DNA of 64,000 nucleotides from Herbaspirillum sp. ST 5-3 (GCF_004804275.1 NZ_STGI01000014.1:62001-126000), one strand, 5' to 3'; positions 40,985 to 51,055 are shown, counted from the first letter of the stretch. The notes: generated by a model not told the origin, from the letters alone. Numbers and translations are program-made.

Positions 40985-42334
40985 TTAAAACTGGATGCCG
41001 ATTCGCAATGCACCCCAATGCTTTCCGCCAACCACAATCGGCACCGACAGGTCCTTCATGACCACATGCTTCCCACCCCCCATGTCGCGCCGGTAGGTCT
41101 GGAGCAGGAATCTCTTGCGGTTATTGATTGCGGCTGTTTCCGTGCGGCCGATGAAGAAGCGGCGGTTGCGGGAATTTGCCTGGTTCCAGACCGGATCGCT
41201 GCCCTGCGGCTTGGAAAACTTGCGGTTGTGCGTCGGAATATAGCCTTTGCGGTCAGTTACCACGCCGAACACGATCTTGGGCGACCAGGTCAGGATGTCT
41301 TCCAGCACCTCCGGCAGCACCTTTTCGCAATATGGCGTAAAGCGCGCCATGAATTGTTCGGGGTTGGTGCCGGGAATGGGCTTGTGCTTGCCGTCGAACA
41401 GGTCGGCTTCCGACAAGGCGCCGCTGCGCAGGCCATCTTCGAGCAGCGCGCAGATTTTCGCGGCCGCCTCCACCGCGCCTTCGATCAATGGAGTGTCTTC
41501 GGTTTGAGCGCCGCTTTCCGCCGTCATTTCGATCAGGGACTCCGACAAGGACAGAAATCCCTCCGTTCGCTGGCGAGCGGTCTGCAGCGCGGTGGCGGTG
41601 CTGGCGACTTGTTCTGACAGACCACTGACCGAATCCAGAACGCCTGCACAGCCCTGGAGATTTTTTTGCGCAGTATCCGCAATATCGGCTACGCCGCGCT
41701 CGACCTCCGATACCGCTGCGTGGAAGGAATCGTGTTTGCCCGAGTCGGTGTGTCCTACTTCCCTGGACTGAATGTTGTCCGCAAGAAGTTTGATACGCTC
41801 ATCCAGCTGCGTGACCGTCCTCATGATCAGCTTGGACGACTGCTCCACCTTGGCCGCCAATTCCCTGACTGCATCGGCCACGACGGCAAATCCGCGCCCG
41901 GCCTCGCCCGCTCTTTTTGCCTCGACCGAGGCATTGAAAGCGACCAAGCGGGTCTGCAAGGCAATCTGCGTGATCTCATTGGCTGCATCGGCAACTTCGG
42001 ACAGGTTGTTCGTCACGGCAATGACACCGTTTCCGATCTGTTCGACGGTATGACGCGCATGCTGCACCGAGGCTTTACTGGCCTTGGTCACCTCCTCGAT
42101 GGCGAGGTTGGCGCGGACCATGGCATCAATCTCGCTCGCCAGAACCTTGAAGGTCTCTGCCTGCTTGCTGCTCATGACCGCCAGATCGTCGATGAGGCCA
42201 TTCAAATCGGCAGAGCTTTTTCCCAGTCCTGACGCCTGCCGTGCGACATCGCTGAGAATGTGTTCCATTCCTGACGAGGATGACACGACCACCGATTCGG
42301 GGTCTTTCTCCGCCTTGCCAAATTTGAAAATCAT
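40985..42334 (-). CDS. Soluble methyl-accepting chemotaxis protein with C-terminal sensor region
   Basis: 449 residues, with no signal peptide or membrane helix, so cytoplasmic. The MCP signalling domain is at the N-terminus (about 15-255); the hairpin tip reads [31 protein letters not shown] (core [17 protein letters not shown]). The C-terminal about 150 residues ([17 protein letters not shown] on, then [17 protein letters not shown] and [19 protein letters not shown]) look like a ligand-binding cache/PAS-type domain. An input domain after rather than before the signalling domain is an unusual order. Divergent from the alcohol dehydrogenase. Confidence 0.85.
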   Translation of the reverse strand: MIFKFGKAEKDPESVVVSSSSGMEHILSDVARQASGLGKSSADLNGLIDDLAVMSSKQAETFKVLASEIDAMVRANLAIEEVTKASKASVQHARHTVEQIGNGVIAVTNNLSEVADAANEITQIALQTRLVAFNASVEAKRAGEAGRGFAVVADAVRELAAKVEQSSKLIMRTVTQLDERIKLLADNIQSREVGHTDSGKHDSFHAAVSEVERGVADIADTAQKNLQGCAGVLDSVSGLSEQVASTATALQTARQRTEGFLSLSESLIEMTAESGAQTEDTPLIEGAVEAAAKICALLEDGLRSGALSEADLFDGKHKPIPGTNPEQFMARFTPYCEKVLPEVLEDILTWSPKIVFGVVTDRKGYIPTHNRKFSKPQGSDPVWNQANSRNRRFFIGRTETAAINNRKRFLLQTYRRDMGGGKHVVMKDLSVPIVVGGKHWGALRIGIQF

Positions 42335-42452
42335 TTTTGTCCCCAGATTAATTTTTATTTCACATCGTAAATCCCGATTTCATGGAGGTCAATGAAATGT
42401 CATGCTCCAGATCGCGCAATATCATGAATAAAATGCTTGCTATATTGAGATC

Positions 42453-43478
42453 ATGAGCAATTCTTTACTCAATACGAAACATGACGGAACCATGCGGGCC
42501 ATGCTGCTGGACGCACCGCACACGCCATTGCGCCTGGCACGCGTGGCGATCCCCTTCCCCTCCGACTATGAAGTGCTGATCCGCGTGACGGCCTGCGGGG
42601 TATGCCGCACCGATCTGCATATCGCGGACGGAGAACTGGCGCCGCACAAAACGCCCCTGATCATGGGGCATGAAATCGTCGGCGAAGTCGTCCACGTCGG
42701 CCCGTTCGCGCATCAGTTCACGGTGGGCGATCACGTCGGTATTCCCTGGCTCGGCGGAAGCTGTCGTCACTGCGGCTATTGCCATGCGCACCGCGAAAAC
42801 CTGTGCGACGACGCGCACTTTACCGGCTACGACCGCGACGGCGGCTATGCGGAATACGCGACAGCCGATGCCCGTTATTGCTTCCGGATTCCCGACCGTT
42901 ACGACGACCTGCATGCCGCGCCCCTGCTCTGCGCCGGACTGATCGGCTACCGTGCCTACAGCATGGCGGGCGACGGTCGACGGCTCGGGTTATATGGCTT
43001 CGGGGCGGCCGCGCATATCATCGCGCAGGTCGCGTGCCAGCAAGGCAAGGAGGTCTATGCATTTACACGGCCTGGCGACAGCCGTTCGCAGGAGTTCGCA
43101 CGCGCACTCGGCGCGGTGTGGGCTGGCGATTCCGATACCGCGCCGCCGGTCCCGCTCGACGCGACAATCATTTTCGCGCCGCTCGGCGCACTCGTGCCGC
43201 TGGCCCTCGCGGCGACCCGCAAGGGAGGAAGCGTGGTTTGCGCCGGGATACACATGAGCGATATTCCAGCCTTTCCGTATTCGCTGCTGTGGGGGGAGCG
43301 CACGCTGCGCTCGGTGGCGAACCTGACGCGTGCCGATGGCGAGGCGTTTTTCGCATTGGCGGACGCCATTGACATACGCACGACGCCGGTCGCGTTTCCG
43401 CTGGAACAGGCCAATGAAGCCTTGGCCGCCTTGCGGGCAGGACAATTCGATGGTGCGGCGGTCTTGCTGCCGCGCTGA
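42453..43478 (+). CDS. Zinc-dependent alcohol dehydrogenase
   Basis: 341 residues of the medium-chain dehydrogenase family. Catalytic zinc ligands are in TACGVCRTDLHIADGE and GHEIVGEV; the structural zinc cysteines are in SCRHCGYCHAHRENLC. NAD(P)-binding motif in GLYGFGAAAHIIAQVA. It most resembles the AdhA-type alcohol dehydrogenases (class acting on aldehydes such as propanol or aryl alcohols), substrate not inferable. Monocistronic; a bidirectional terminator follows at 43546-43567. Confidence 0.88.
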   Translation: MSNSLLNTKHDGTMRAMLLDAPHTPLRLARVAIPFPSDYEVLIRVTACGVCRTDLHIADGELAPHKTPLIMGHEIVGEVVHVGPFAHQFTVGDHVGIPWLGGSCRHCGYCHAHRENLCDDAHFTGYDRDGGYAEYATADARYCFRIPDRYDDLHAAPLLCAGLIGYRAYSMAGDGRRLGLYGFGAAAHIIAQVACQQGKEVYAFTRPGDSRSQEFARALGAVWAGDSDTAPPVPLDATIIFAPLGALVPLALAATRKGGSVVCAGIHMSDIPAFPYSLLWGERTLRSVANLTRADGEAFFALADAIDIRTTPVAFPLEQANEALAALRAGQFDGAAVLLPR

Positions 43479-43545
43479 GTGAAAGGGAAATTAATACCGG
43501 GGGTGACGCGCTTTTACACACAAGGAAAGCGCGCAGGCATAAAAA

Positions 43546-43567
43546 AATCCCCGGCATGCCGGGGATT
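43546..43567. terminator. Bidirectional terminator between alcohol dehydrogenase and cspA-like gene
   Basis: Perfect palindrome AATCCCCGGC ATGCCGGGGATT flanked by A7 and T5, so effective for both convergent genes (adh on plus, csp on minus). Confidence 0.8.
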
Positions 43568-43588
43568 TTTCATTCTGCTGGATTCAAC

Positions 43589-43792
43589 TTACAGCGGCTG
43601 AATCGCGGAAGCTTGCTTGCCCTTCGGGCCAGTCGTCACTTCGAAAGAAACGCGTTGGTTTTCTTTCAGCGACTTGAAACCATTGGATTGGATCGCGGAG
43701 AAGTGCGCGAACAAATCTTCGCCGCCTTCGTCCGGAGTAATGAAGCCAAAGCCTTTAGCGTCGTTGAACCACTTGACAGTACCTGTTGCCAT
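43589..43792 (-). CDS. Cold-shock domain protein, CspA family
   Basis: 67 residues from [17 protein letters not shown] at 43792 (a Met-Lys pair two codons earlier is an alternative start). The RNP1 (KGFGFITP) and RNP2 (DLFAHFSAI) nucleic-acid-binding motifs are intact. CspA-like proteins are RNA chaperones that melt secondary structure; constitutive members and cold-induced members cannot be told apart from the protein alone. The region upstream of the gene (43793-43950) is long, GC-moderate and has no gene, in keeping with the long 5' leaders of cspA transcripts. Confidence 0.92.
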   Translation of the reverse strand: MATGTVKWFNDAKGFGFITPDEGGEDLFAHFSAIQSNGFKSLKENQRVSFEVTTGPKGKQASAIQPL

Positions 43793-44033
43793 TTTCAATT
43801 CCTATTACAGTTAATGGGCTTTCACCCGGTAGATCCTTTGAAGCAAGAAAAGGTATGACAGACAAATACTGCACCACTAGCTCAAACTTCAATCGGTGGC
43901 GCATTGTACCCCATATGCCGGAGGGGATGTAAACATATTTCACTGCGGTTTCCCAGAGGAATAGCAGCTATTTTTTGTCGGAAATTGAAGCAGTGAGGGA
44001 CCATTAGGCATGTTTGCTGCTTGAACGCAGATC

Positions 44034-45791
44034 ATGCCACTTCCTCAACATAACACTATGCAACGTATTTTCCCTGCTGTCGATTCCATCGACGCAAATG
44101 TCCCTGCACACGGAGTCCGGCGAATGAGATCGCCGCCCGAAGACAAGGCGCTGCGCGATGCCTTGCATGACACATTTGGCATCAATCACCTGCGCCCGGG
44201 CCAACACGAAGTGATCGAGAGTGTATTGCAGGGGCATGACACGCTTGCCATCATGCCAAGCGGCGCCGGCAAATCGCTGTGCTACCAGCTCCCCGCACTG
44301 GAAATGCCCGGTACGACGATCGTCGTATCGCCGCTGATTTCGCTGATGAAGGACCAGGCCGGCAAGCTGGAAAGCGCCGGCGTCGGCGCGCGCGAGGTGA
44401 ACAGTACCTTGAGCAGCCGGGAAGAAGAGTCGGTTATGGACGGCATCAAGCGGGCTGACAGAGAATTTGTATTTGCCACACCCGAACGCATGTCCGATCC
44501 GGATTTTCTGGCCGCCGTCGGGCAGAACGAGGTCAGCCTGTTCGTCATCGACGAAGCGCATTGCATCTCGCAATGGGGTCATGATTTTCGCCCTACTTAT
44601 CTGCAGCTTGGCGCGGCGATCCAGGCGCTCGGGCATCCCACGGTCCTGGCATTGACGGCGACCGCGACCGACAGCGTGATCGAAGACATCGGCAGGCAAT
44701 TGGGGCTGGGTGATCTGAATGTCATCAATACCGGTATTTACCGTCCCAACCTGCACTACCGTGTGATCGTGACGACCGGCGAATCGGAAAAACTCGAGGA
44801 GACCGTACGTCTCGTGCGCAAGAGTCATGGTTCCGGCATCGTGTATGCGGCCACGGTGAAAGCGGCGGAGCAGGTCTACCTGTTGTTGCGACAGGCCGGC
44901 GAAAGCGTCACCTGTTATCACGGCCAGTTGCCGGCGAAAACGCGCACGCAGAATCAGGACAGTTTCATGACCGGTGCCAGCCGGGTCATGGTGGCAACGA
45001 ATGCCTTCGGCATGGGCATCGACAAGCACGATATCCGCTTTGTCATCCACTGCCAGATCCCCGCCAGTCTGGAAGCGTATTACCAGGAGTCCGGCCGGGC
45101 CGGGCGAGACGGTGAAGCGGCCGAATGCACGCTGCTCTACTACGCGAAAGACAAGCAGGTGCAGCAATTCTTCCTCGCGCGCCGCTATCCCGGCATCGAT
45201 GACTTGAACACGGTGTACGCCGCCGTGCAGACGTTGACTGCGGAACACAAGCGCACGTCGTTCGCGCATCTGCGCGACACCCTTGAGCAGGTGCCGGAAA
45301 ACCGTTTGCAGGTCACGCTCAAGCTGCTCAAGGACGGCGGTCTGGTCGAGCAGGACGACAATCTCGACTACAGCGTGACGAGGCAGCGCGTAAAGGCGAA
45401 GGAACTCAATCAGCTGGTGGAGAACTATCGAGAGAAAAGCGCGCGCGACCACGAAGCCCTGGAGCGCATGGTGTTTTATGCGCAGACCGGCTTCTGCCGC
45501 TGGAAGGTAATGCTCGACTATTTTGGCGAGGAAGTCGAATGGACGCACTGCGGCGTATGCGACAACTGCAGGCAGCCGCCGGAACAGGCGCTCAGTCCGG
45601 CGCATGTCCGCGAGCATATTCCGCCAGAGACGCAAAAATCAAAATCGCCGCTGCCTGAAGTCGGCAGCACGGTGAAAGTGCCGAAGTATGGCGAAGGACG
45701 CGTCATGTCGCTGGCGGACGACAAGGTTACGATCACCTTCCCGGACAGCCAGACCAGGACCTTTCTGCGCGAATATGTAACGCCGGCCTGA
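44034..45791 (+). CDS. recQ: RecQ-family ATP-dependent DNA helicase with a UvrD/PcrA-like C-terminal tail
   Basis: 585 residues; a start at 44124 (MRSPPEDKALRDALHD) is also possible because GGAG precedes it and the first 30 residues are not conserved. Superfamily 2 helicase: Walker A SGAGKSLCYQLP, DEAHCISQWGHDFRP (motif II/IIa), QESGRAGRDGE (motif VI), then the RecQ zinc region with Cys in FCRWKVMLDYFGE and CGVCDNC. There is no HRDC domain. Instead the last 45 residues (GSTVKVPKYGEGRVMSL and DKVTITFPDSQTRTFLREYV) resemble the Tudor-like tail of UvrD/PcrA helicases that contacts RNA polymerase. The RecQ identity is firm; the tail comparison is an inference. Confidence 0.88.
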   Translation: MPLPQHNTMQRIFPAVDSIDANVPAHGVRRMRSPPEDKALRDALHDTFGINHLRPGQHEVIESVLQGHDTLAIMPSGAGKSLCYQLPALEMPGTTIVVSPLISLMKDQAGKLESAGVGAREVNSTLSSREEESVMDGIKRADREFVFATPERMSDPDFLAAVGQNEVSLFVIDEAHCISQWGHDFRPTYLQLGAAIQALGHPTVLALTATATDSVIEDIGRQLGLGDLNVINTGIYRPNLHYRVIVTTGESEKLEETVRLVRKSHGSGIVYAATVKAAEQVYLLLRQAGESVTCYHGQLPAKTRTQNQDSFMTGASRVMVATNAFGMGIDKHDIRFVIHCQIPASLEAYYQESGRAGRDGEAAECTLLYYAKDKQVQQFFLARRYPGIDDLNTVYAAVQTLTAEHKRTSFAHLRDTLEQVPENRLQVTLKLLKDGGLVEQDDNLDYSVTRQRVKAKELNQLVENYREKSARDHEALERMVFYAQTGFCRWKVMLDYFGEEVEWTHCGVCDNCRQPPEQALSPAHVREHIPPETQKSKSPLPEVGSTVKVPKYGEGRVMSLADDKVTITFPDSQTRTFLREYVTPA

Positions 45792-45794
45792 TTG

Positions 45795-48700
45795 TCACGC
45801 CAACGGGCCGGCATCCCATGCCGGATGCATGAGGCGATCCTGGCTCAACATGGCTTCGAGCATTTCGGCAGGCAGCGGCCTGCTGAAGTAATAACCCTGC
45901 ATGTGATTGCAACCATAGCGCAGAAGGTAATTAAGCTGGTCGCGGGTTTCGACGCCTTCGGCAATCACGTGGCGTTTCAGATTGTGCGCCAGCGAAATGA
46001 TCGACGCAACGATGGCCTCGCCGTCGTGTTCTTTCGTGATGTCTCGCACGAAGGATTGATCGATCTTGAGCGAGTCGAACGGCAGGCGCTTCAGGTAGGA
46101 CAGGCTCGAATAGCCGGTGCCGAAATCGTCGAGCGACAGGTGCACGCCCAAGGCCTTGAGGCTGACAAGGATCTCGATCGCGCGATCGATGTCCGTCATC
46201 ACCAGGCTCTCGGTCAGCTCAAGTTCGAGACAATCTGCGGGGAGGCCGGTTTCCGCAAGAATGTTGGCAATGGATTGCACCAGATCGTGTTGCATGAACT
46301 GGCGCGCGGAGAGATTCACGGCGATTCGCAGGTCGCCGAATCCGGCATCGTGCCATGTCTTCGCCTGCGCGCAGGCCGTGCGCAAAACCCAGCTGCCGAT
46401 TTGCACGATCATGCCGGTTTCCTCGGCAAGACTGATGAAACGCAGCGGCATCACCATGCCGAGCGTCGGATGCTGCCAGCGGATCAAGACCTCGGCGCCA
46501 ATGGTGCGCCCGCTGCTCAGATCGACCTGCGGCTGATAGTGCAGCACGAACTCCTGACGCTCGATCGCGTTGCGCAGATCGCCCTCGATACGCAAGCGCT
46601 CGAGCAGGCGTTCATTCATCGTCGCGGTATAAAACTGGAAATTGTTGCGTCCGGTTTCCTTGGCGCGGTACATCGCGATGTCGGCGTTCCTGATCAGGGT
46701 TTCGGGGTCGTTGCCGTCATTCGGATAGGCGGCGACGCCGATGCTGCACCCGAGAACGAATTCATGCCCGTCGACCTTCAGGGGCTTGGCAACGGCATCC
46801 ATGATGCGCTGAACGACCGCGGTCGTCAGGCATTCGTCATCGCGCTCCGGCAATACGACAAGGAATTCGTCGCCGCCCATGCGTGCAACGGTATCGGTCT
46901 CACGCACGGCGAATTGCAGACGGGTTGCGATAGCGTTCAGCACGGTATCGCCGGCGTTGTGCCCCAGGCTGTCATTGACGAACTTGAAGCGGTCGAGATC
47001 AATGAACAGAACCCAGATCGGATAGCAATAACGCGCGGCGTAGGCGATGGCCTGGCTCAGGCGATCCTGCAGCAATGCCCGGTTCGGCAGGCCGGTCAGT
47101 ATGTCGTGGCCGGCATGGTATTCGAGCTGCTGCGCATACTTGCGGCGCGCTTTCTCCGCGCGCAGCGCCATGATGCCGTAGGCCAGGTTGTCTGCCAGTT
47201 CTTCCGCCACCTGGACTTCATCCGGCCTGAAGGTGTCCTGCTCGTGCGAATAGACAGTGAGTGCGCCGAGGATCTTGTCGCCGGTTTTCAAGGGCAGCGA
47301 CATGGCGGAGACGATCGCATGGCTGACCATGAACTCGCGCCATGGCGCATGGAGAGAACTGGTCTGGATATCCCTGACAACCACGACATTGCCACGCCGG
47401 ATGGCGGTGCCGGTCGCGCCGCGCCCCGTTTGCGAATCGTCCCAGCTGACATGGTTGATGGCGGCCATCAGCGCGCCCTTGTGCGCTTCGGCCAGCGCCG
47501 CCGGATAGACTTTCTTGCCCGCGCCCTCTTCCACGTAGCCGACCCAGACAAACGGATAGCCGCTGATCTCGTGGATACTGCGACAGACTTCGTGAAGCAG
47601 GGCCGCTTCGTCGCTCGCGCGCACCAGCGCCTGGTTGCATGCGCTCAGGACGCGCAAGGCGAGGTCGAGCCGCTTGCGCTCGGAGATGTCGAGCATGATG
47701 CCGATGGTGGCGGGCTCGCCATCGATCTTCATCAGCGAACCGTACACTTCAACATCGAACAGCGAGCCGTCTTTGCGGCGCGCCTGGCGCTCGTAGTGCA
47801 CTTCCTTGCTTTCGCCGGTCAAACGCTTGCGGATGTTTTCTTCCACGGTGAAGCGGTCATGCTCTGAAACCAGGTCATACACGCTGATGGACGAAATCAT
47901 TTCTTTCTGGCTGTAGGCAAACATCTCTGCCATTTTCGGATTGACGAAGCGGAAGCGCCCGTCCTGCGCGATATACACGCCGACGACGGAATTTTCCGCG
48001 AAGCCGCGGAACATGGCCTCGGCTTGCTTGAGGTTCTGCCGGTCGTGATCGATACGCGCGATCAGATTACCGATGCGTTGCGCGGACTCGTTGAAGCTTT
48101 CGGCCAGCAAACCGATTTCGTCCAGCGACGGACTTTCGATGCGAGCCATGTAGTTGCCGTCAGCAAGCTCTCTGCTGTGCTGTGCCAGCTCGCGCAGGGG
48201 GAACACGATCTGGCGGCGCACCGTGACGAACACAATCGCCAGGATGACCGCATCCAGCAGCAGCAAGGCATACATTTCCATGAGGGCGCGCTTTTGCGCA
48301 TGCTGCGCTTCGCCGGTCAGCGAATTCACGAGCTTGTCCGAGCTGGACAACAGACTTGCCGCATCTGCAGTGATACGCCCGAATTCGACACGGAAGTCGC
48401 CGCCCTGCGACGCCTTCAGGAGTGCCTCCTCGACGTGGTTGCGGTACGTGACCCAGTCCGCGTGGGCCGCGTCGAACAGTGCTTGGTGATGCACGGAAAG
48501 CGGCTTGACGTCGTAGCCGAATGCCTTTCCGCCGCGCGCGAGCGCCATCAATGCGGTATCGAAATCATTGAGATTGGCGGATATTGCGCCTTTGTCCTGA
48601 TCGCGCTGGTGCAGCACTTTCGTCACCTCGAAGGCGATCTTCTGACTCAGCATGCGCAACTTGCCGGCCACATTCACGGTCTCGGCCACGCCGTTGACGT

Positions 48701-48851
48701 CAGCCAGCATGTGGTGCACCACCAATACGTTCCCGGTGGCGGCCAGCAGAATGATCAGGAATGCGGTCGCGATGGTCTTGCTGATAGTCGTGCGCGGCAA
48801 ACGCAGTGTTTTCCCTGCCTGCGGCACGTGCGGAACCAACTCCTCGGCCAT
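45795..48851 (-). CDS. PilJ/NIT-type sensor with PAS, GAF, GGDEF and EAL domains
   Basis: 1018 residues from the ATG at 48851 (MAEELVPHV), chosen because GGGAGG lies just before it; ATG at 48944 or TTG at 48962 would add up to 37 residues. Layout: N-terminal membrane helix (about 22-45), PilJ/nitrate-sensing N-terminal domain with the AGKLRMLSQKIA box, second membrane helix (about 190-210), HAMP, PAS (about 285-390), GAF (about 400-560), GGDEF (motif RMGGDEF intact, with inhibitory RETD upstream) and EAL (signature AEVLIRW, i.e. EVL in place of EAL). Both cyclic-di-GMP making and breaking domains look intact, so net activity is uncertain. The P-box suggests a nitrate or nitrite signal. Confidence 0.9.
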   Translation of the reverse strand: MAEELVPHVPQAGKTLRLPRTTISKTIATAFLIILLAATGNVLVVHHMLADVNGVAETVNVAGKLRMLSQKIAFEVTKVLHQRDQDKGAISANLNDFDTALMALARGGKAFGYDVKPLSVHHQALFDAAHADWVTYRNHVEEALLKASQGGDFRVEFGRITADAASLLSSSDKLVNSLTGEAQHAQKRALMEMYALLLLDAVILAIVFVTVRRQIVFPLRELAQHSRELADGNYMARIESPSLDEIGLLAESFNESAQRIGNLIARIDHDRQNLKQAEAMFRGFAENSVVGVYIAQDGRFRFVNPKMAEMFAYSQKEMISSISVYDLVSEHDRFTVEENIRKRLTGESKEVHYERQARRKDGSLFDVEVYGSLMKIDGEPATIGIMLDISERKRLDLALRVLSACNQALVRASDEAALLHEVCRSIHEISGYPFVWVGYVEEGAGKKVYPAALAEAHKGALMAAINHVSWDDSQTGRGATGTAIRRGNVVVVRDIQTSSLHAPWREFMVSHAIVSAMSLPLKTGDKILGALTVYSHEQDTFRPDEVQVAEELADNLAYGIMALRAEKARRKYAQQLEYHAGHDILTGLPNRALLQDRLSQAIAYAARYCYPIWVLFIDLDRFKFVNDSLGHNAGDTVLNAIATRLQFAVRETDTVARMGGDEFLVVLPERDDECLTTAVVQRIMDAVAKPLKVDGHEFVLGCSIGVAAYPNDGNDPETLIRNADIAMYRAKETGRNNFQFYTATMNERLLERLRIEGDLRNAIERQEFVLHYQPQVDLSSGRTIGAEVLIRWQHPTLGMVMPLRFISLAEETGMIVQIGSWVLRTACAQAKTWHDAGFGDLRIAVNLSARQFMQHDLVQSIANILAETGLPADCLELELTESLVMTDIDRAIEILVSLKALGVHLSLDDFGTGYSSLSYLKRLPFDSLKIDQSFVRDITKEHDGEAIVASIISLAHNLKRHVIAEGVETRDQLNYLLRYGCNHMQGYYFSRPLPAEMLEAMLSQDRLMHPAWDAGPLA

Positions 48852-49067
48852 GGGCCTCCCAAGCAATGAGTACTTGATCTTATTGTTGTCAGCCTGGACC
48901 GCTTGGCATCCATCGCGCGCCGCCATCGCCATGTACGCGCTCATCTCGACATGCGATTGCAAACGCGATCGAATTCAAACCTTTGCGGCTTGCTTCAAGG
49001 CAAAACGATAATCTCATTCTGCTCTCGCACCTGTCGAAATGAAATTGATTCAGATCAATTAAATAAA

Positions 49068-50777
49068 TCAGCGTGCCGCCTTGCGGATCTTCTTGGTATC
49101 GAACATGCGTGTATCGGCGATTTTCAGCAGCGCGTCCACGTCTTCGCCGTCCTCCGGGAACATGGCCCAGCCGATTGATACGCCGACGCTGGCCGTGCCG
49201 TGATCGAGCGGCACCGGCTCCTCGACGATGCCGCGGATCTTTTCTTCAGTGGCGATGACATCGTCGACGGCAGTCACTCCCTTGAGCAGGACGACAAACT
49301 CGTCACCCCCGTAGCGCGCGACCACATCAGTGATGCGCACGGATTCCTTCAGGCGGGTCGCCACCGTCGCCAGTACCTTGTCCCCGGCGCTATGGCCGTA
49401 ATGATCATTGACCGTCTTGAAATGGTCGAGGTCGATGAACAATAGCGCGAAGTTGGGACGTTCGACGTTGTTCTGTGCGAGCTGGCGCCGCAGGAAGCCG
49501 ATCTGCGCAATCAGCGACGCGCGGTTGAATACCGCGGTCAGCTTGTCGATGCGCAGGTTGTGCTCCATTTCGCGGAAGCTCGTCGCGAGCTGTCCGATTT
49601 CATCACTGCGGCGGATATTCAGCGATGGCATCGGCTCGCCGTCACCGATTCTTTTCGCGGCTTCGGTCAGGTTGCGGATGTCGCGCAGCACCCGGTCAAG
49701 GAAGAACAAGCCAAGCACCAGCGCGGCGATCACGCACAGCAAGGCGATCAGCAGGCCGTGTATGAAACTGCGCGTCACGCCGCCCATGAAATCGACGCGC
49801 GGCACGGCGACTACGGTGACCCAGTTCACACCGTATTTTTCGCCGAGCCTGGCGGCGGCCACTTCAAGATAGCCGGCGGGAGCGGCCAGCTCCGGCGAGG
49901 TGGCAGTGTCTCCCGTCTTTGCGTTCTTCCATTCGCGCACCTTGGCATAGGCATCCCTGATAAGCGGGGTCTGCATCTCGTCGATGCGCATCCTCTCCGG
50001 CGCGCCGTTGACCATCTTGAAGGGTAATTCCGTGCCGGAGGTGGCGATCATGAAGCCATCGCTGTCGAGCACGAAGGCAATGCCGCTCTGGCTGACTTTC
50101 AGGCTGCGCAGGAAATCGGTCAGTGCCTTGAGCGTCACATCCGTCGCCATCACGCCTGCAAATGTCTTGTCCTCGCGATAGACCGGCTTGGCCAGGGTAA
50201 TGGTCGGCTCTTTCGAAGTGAAATCGCTGTACACCGGCGACCACACGGGTTTCTTGCTGCGGGCGGCGATGTCATACCAGGGGCGGGTGCGAGGGTCATA
50301 TTGATCGCTGCGCAGCAGGCGTGCGCGATCGCCCGGCCGGGTGACCGCATAGACATGCCGTTTCGGGGCGCCGGGCTCGCGCAGGTAGAGCTCGACAAAA
50401 TCCTTGTTGACGCGGTTGACGCCGATGAAGCGGCCATCCTCGCCGCCGAAATAGACATAGTTGTTGACGTCCATGAACAGTCCGCTCGCGACCCAGAGGC
50501 GCGGCTCCAGCGCGGCGAGGCTGTCGGAGAACGGCTGTGCCTGGGGCAGTGTTTGCGGATCCGGGTCGATCGCATGCAGCGCAGTCAGCGCACCGGCCAG
50601 ATGCTGTTCGGTCGCAGTATTGATGCGGTTGACCATATCCGCCATGACCCGGTGTCCGAGCGTACTGACGGCCTTTTCCCCGGCCTGGTAAGACACCCAG
50701 CCGATGGTGGCGGAAACGAATACCACAAGCAGAACGTACGGCAGCACAAGCTGCCGCCGTAATGAGGATTTGTTCAT
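49068..50777 (-). CDS. Cache-domain diguanylate cyclase
   Basis: 569 residues from the ATG at 50777 (MNKSSLRRQLVLPYVLL), preceded by GAGGGG. N-terminal membrane helix, large dCache_1 periplasmic domain (about 40-330, containing FMDVNNYVYFGGEDGRFIG and DQYDPRTRPWYDIA), second helix (about 335-358), HAMP and GGDEF (motif RYGGDEF, intact). No EAL domain. The enzyme should make cyclic di-GMP in response to an extracellular small molecule. dCache ligands are often amino acids or organic acids, but this one is not identifiable. The next gene in the same direction (45795-48851) is also a c-di-GMP protein, 216 bases further on. Confidence 0.92.
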   Translation of the reverse strand: MNKSSLRRQLVLPYVLLVVFVSATIGWVSYQAGEKAVSTLGHRVMADMVNRINTATEQHLAGALTALHAIDPDPQTLPQAQPFSDSLAALEPRLWVASGLFMDVNNYVYFGGEDGRFIGVNRVNKDFVELYLREPGAPKRHVYAVTRPGDRARLLRSDQYDPRTRPWYDIAARSKKPVWSPVYSDFTSKEPTITLAKPVYREDKTFAGVMATDVTLKALTDFLRSLKVSQSGIAFVLDSDGFMIATSGTELPFKMVNGAPERMRIDEMQTPLIRDAYAKVREWKNAKTGDTATSPELAAPAGYLEVAAARLGEKYGVNWVTVVAVPRVDFMGGVTRSFIHGLLIALLCVIAALVLGLFFLDRVLRDIRNLTEAAKRIGDGEPMPSLNIRRSDEIGQLATSFREMEHNLRIDKLTAVFNRASLIAQIGFLRRQLAQNNVERPNFALLFIDLDHFKTVNDHYGHSAGDKVLATVATRLKESVRITDVVARYGGDEFVVLLKGVTAVDDVIATEEKIRGIVEEPVPLDHGTASVGVSIGWAMFPEDGEDVDALLKIADTRMFDTKKIRKAAR

Positions 50778-50797
50778 ATGTCCCCTCAAAAACGAAA

Positions 50798-50817
50798 AAG
50801 GCCATGTGCATGGCCTT
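50798..50817. promoter_or_regulatory. Hairpin in the leader of the diguanylate cyclase gene
   Basis: A perfect 9-bp stem AAGGCCATG-TG-CATGGCCTT with T runs on both sides (TTTTT then CGTTTTTG downstream on minus strand, GTCTTTTTTTT on plus). It lies 20 bases upstream of the start codon on the minus strand, between the promoter region and the ribosome site GAGGGG. It reads as an intrinsic terminator in either direction, so it may attenuate the gene. Confidence 0.5.
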
Positions 50818-51055
50818 GTCTTTTTTTTATTCTTGCGGGGCATTATATATCGGCAGAAAAGAAAATTGCCGATTAACAACATTAAAGACCGGGAAACAGC
50901 CCTCTCACTGCGGCGATAGTTGATGCGCTCCATTTATTGAAAAAATCATATCGTCACTGATATTTATCAATGTTTGGACAGGCACTTAACGCCCCTCGAT
51001 TTCTCCAATTAGCCGTGCACTTATTTACAACTATATTTTCTTGAGAGGAACCAGC

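Noticed and set aside
44004-45635. 543-aa open frame on the minus strand opposite recQ
   Set aside because: The recQ helicase motifs on the plus strand are unmistakable; the opposite frame has no family features.
45792-47867. 691-aa open frame on the plus strand, opposite the GGDEF/EAL gene
   Set aside because: Antisense to intact GGDEF and EAL domains, with no recognisable motif of its own.
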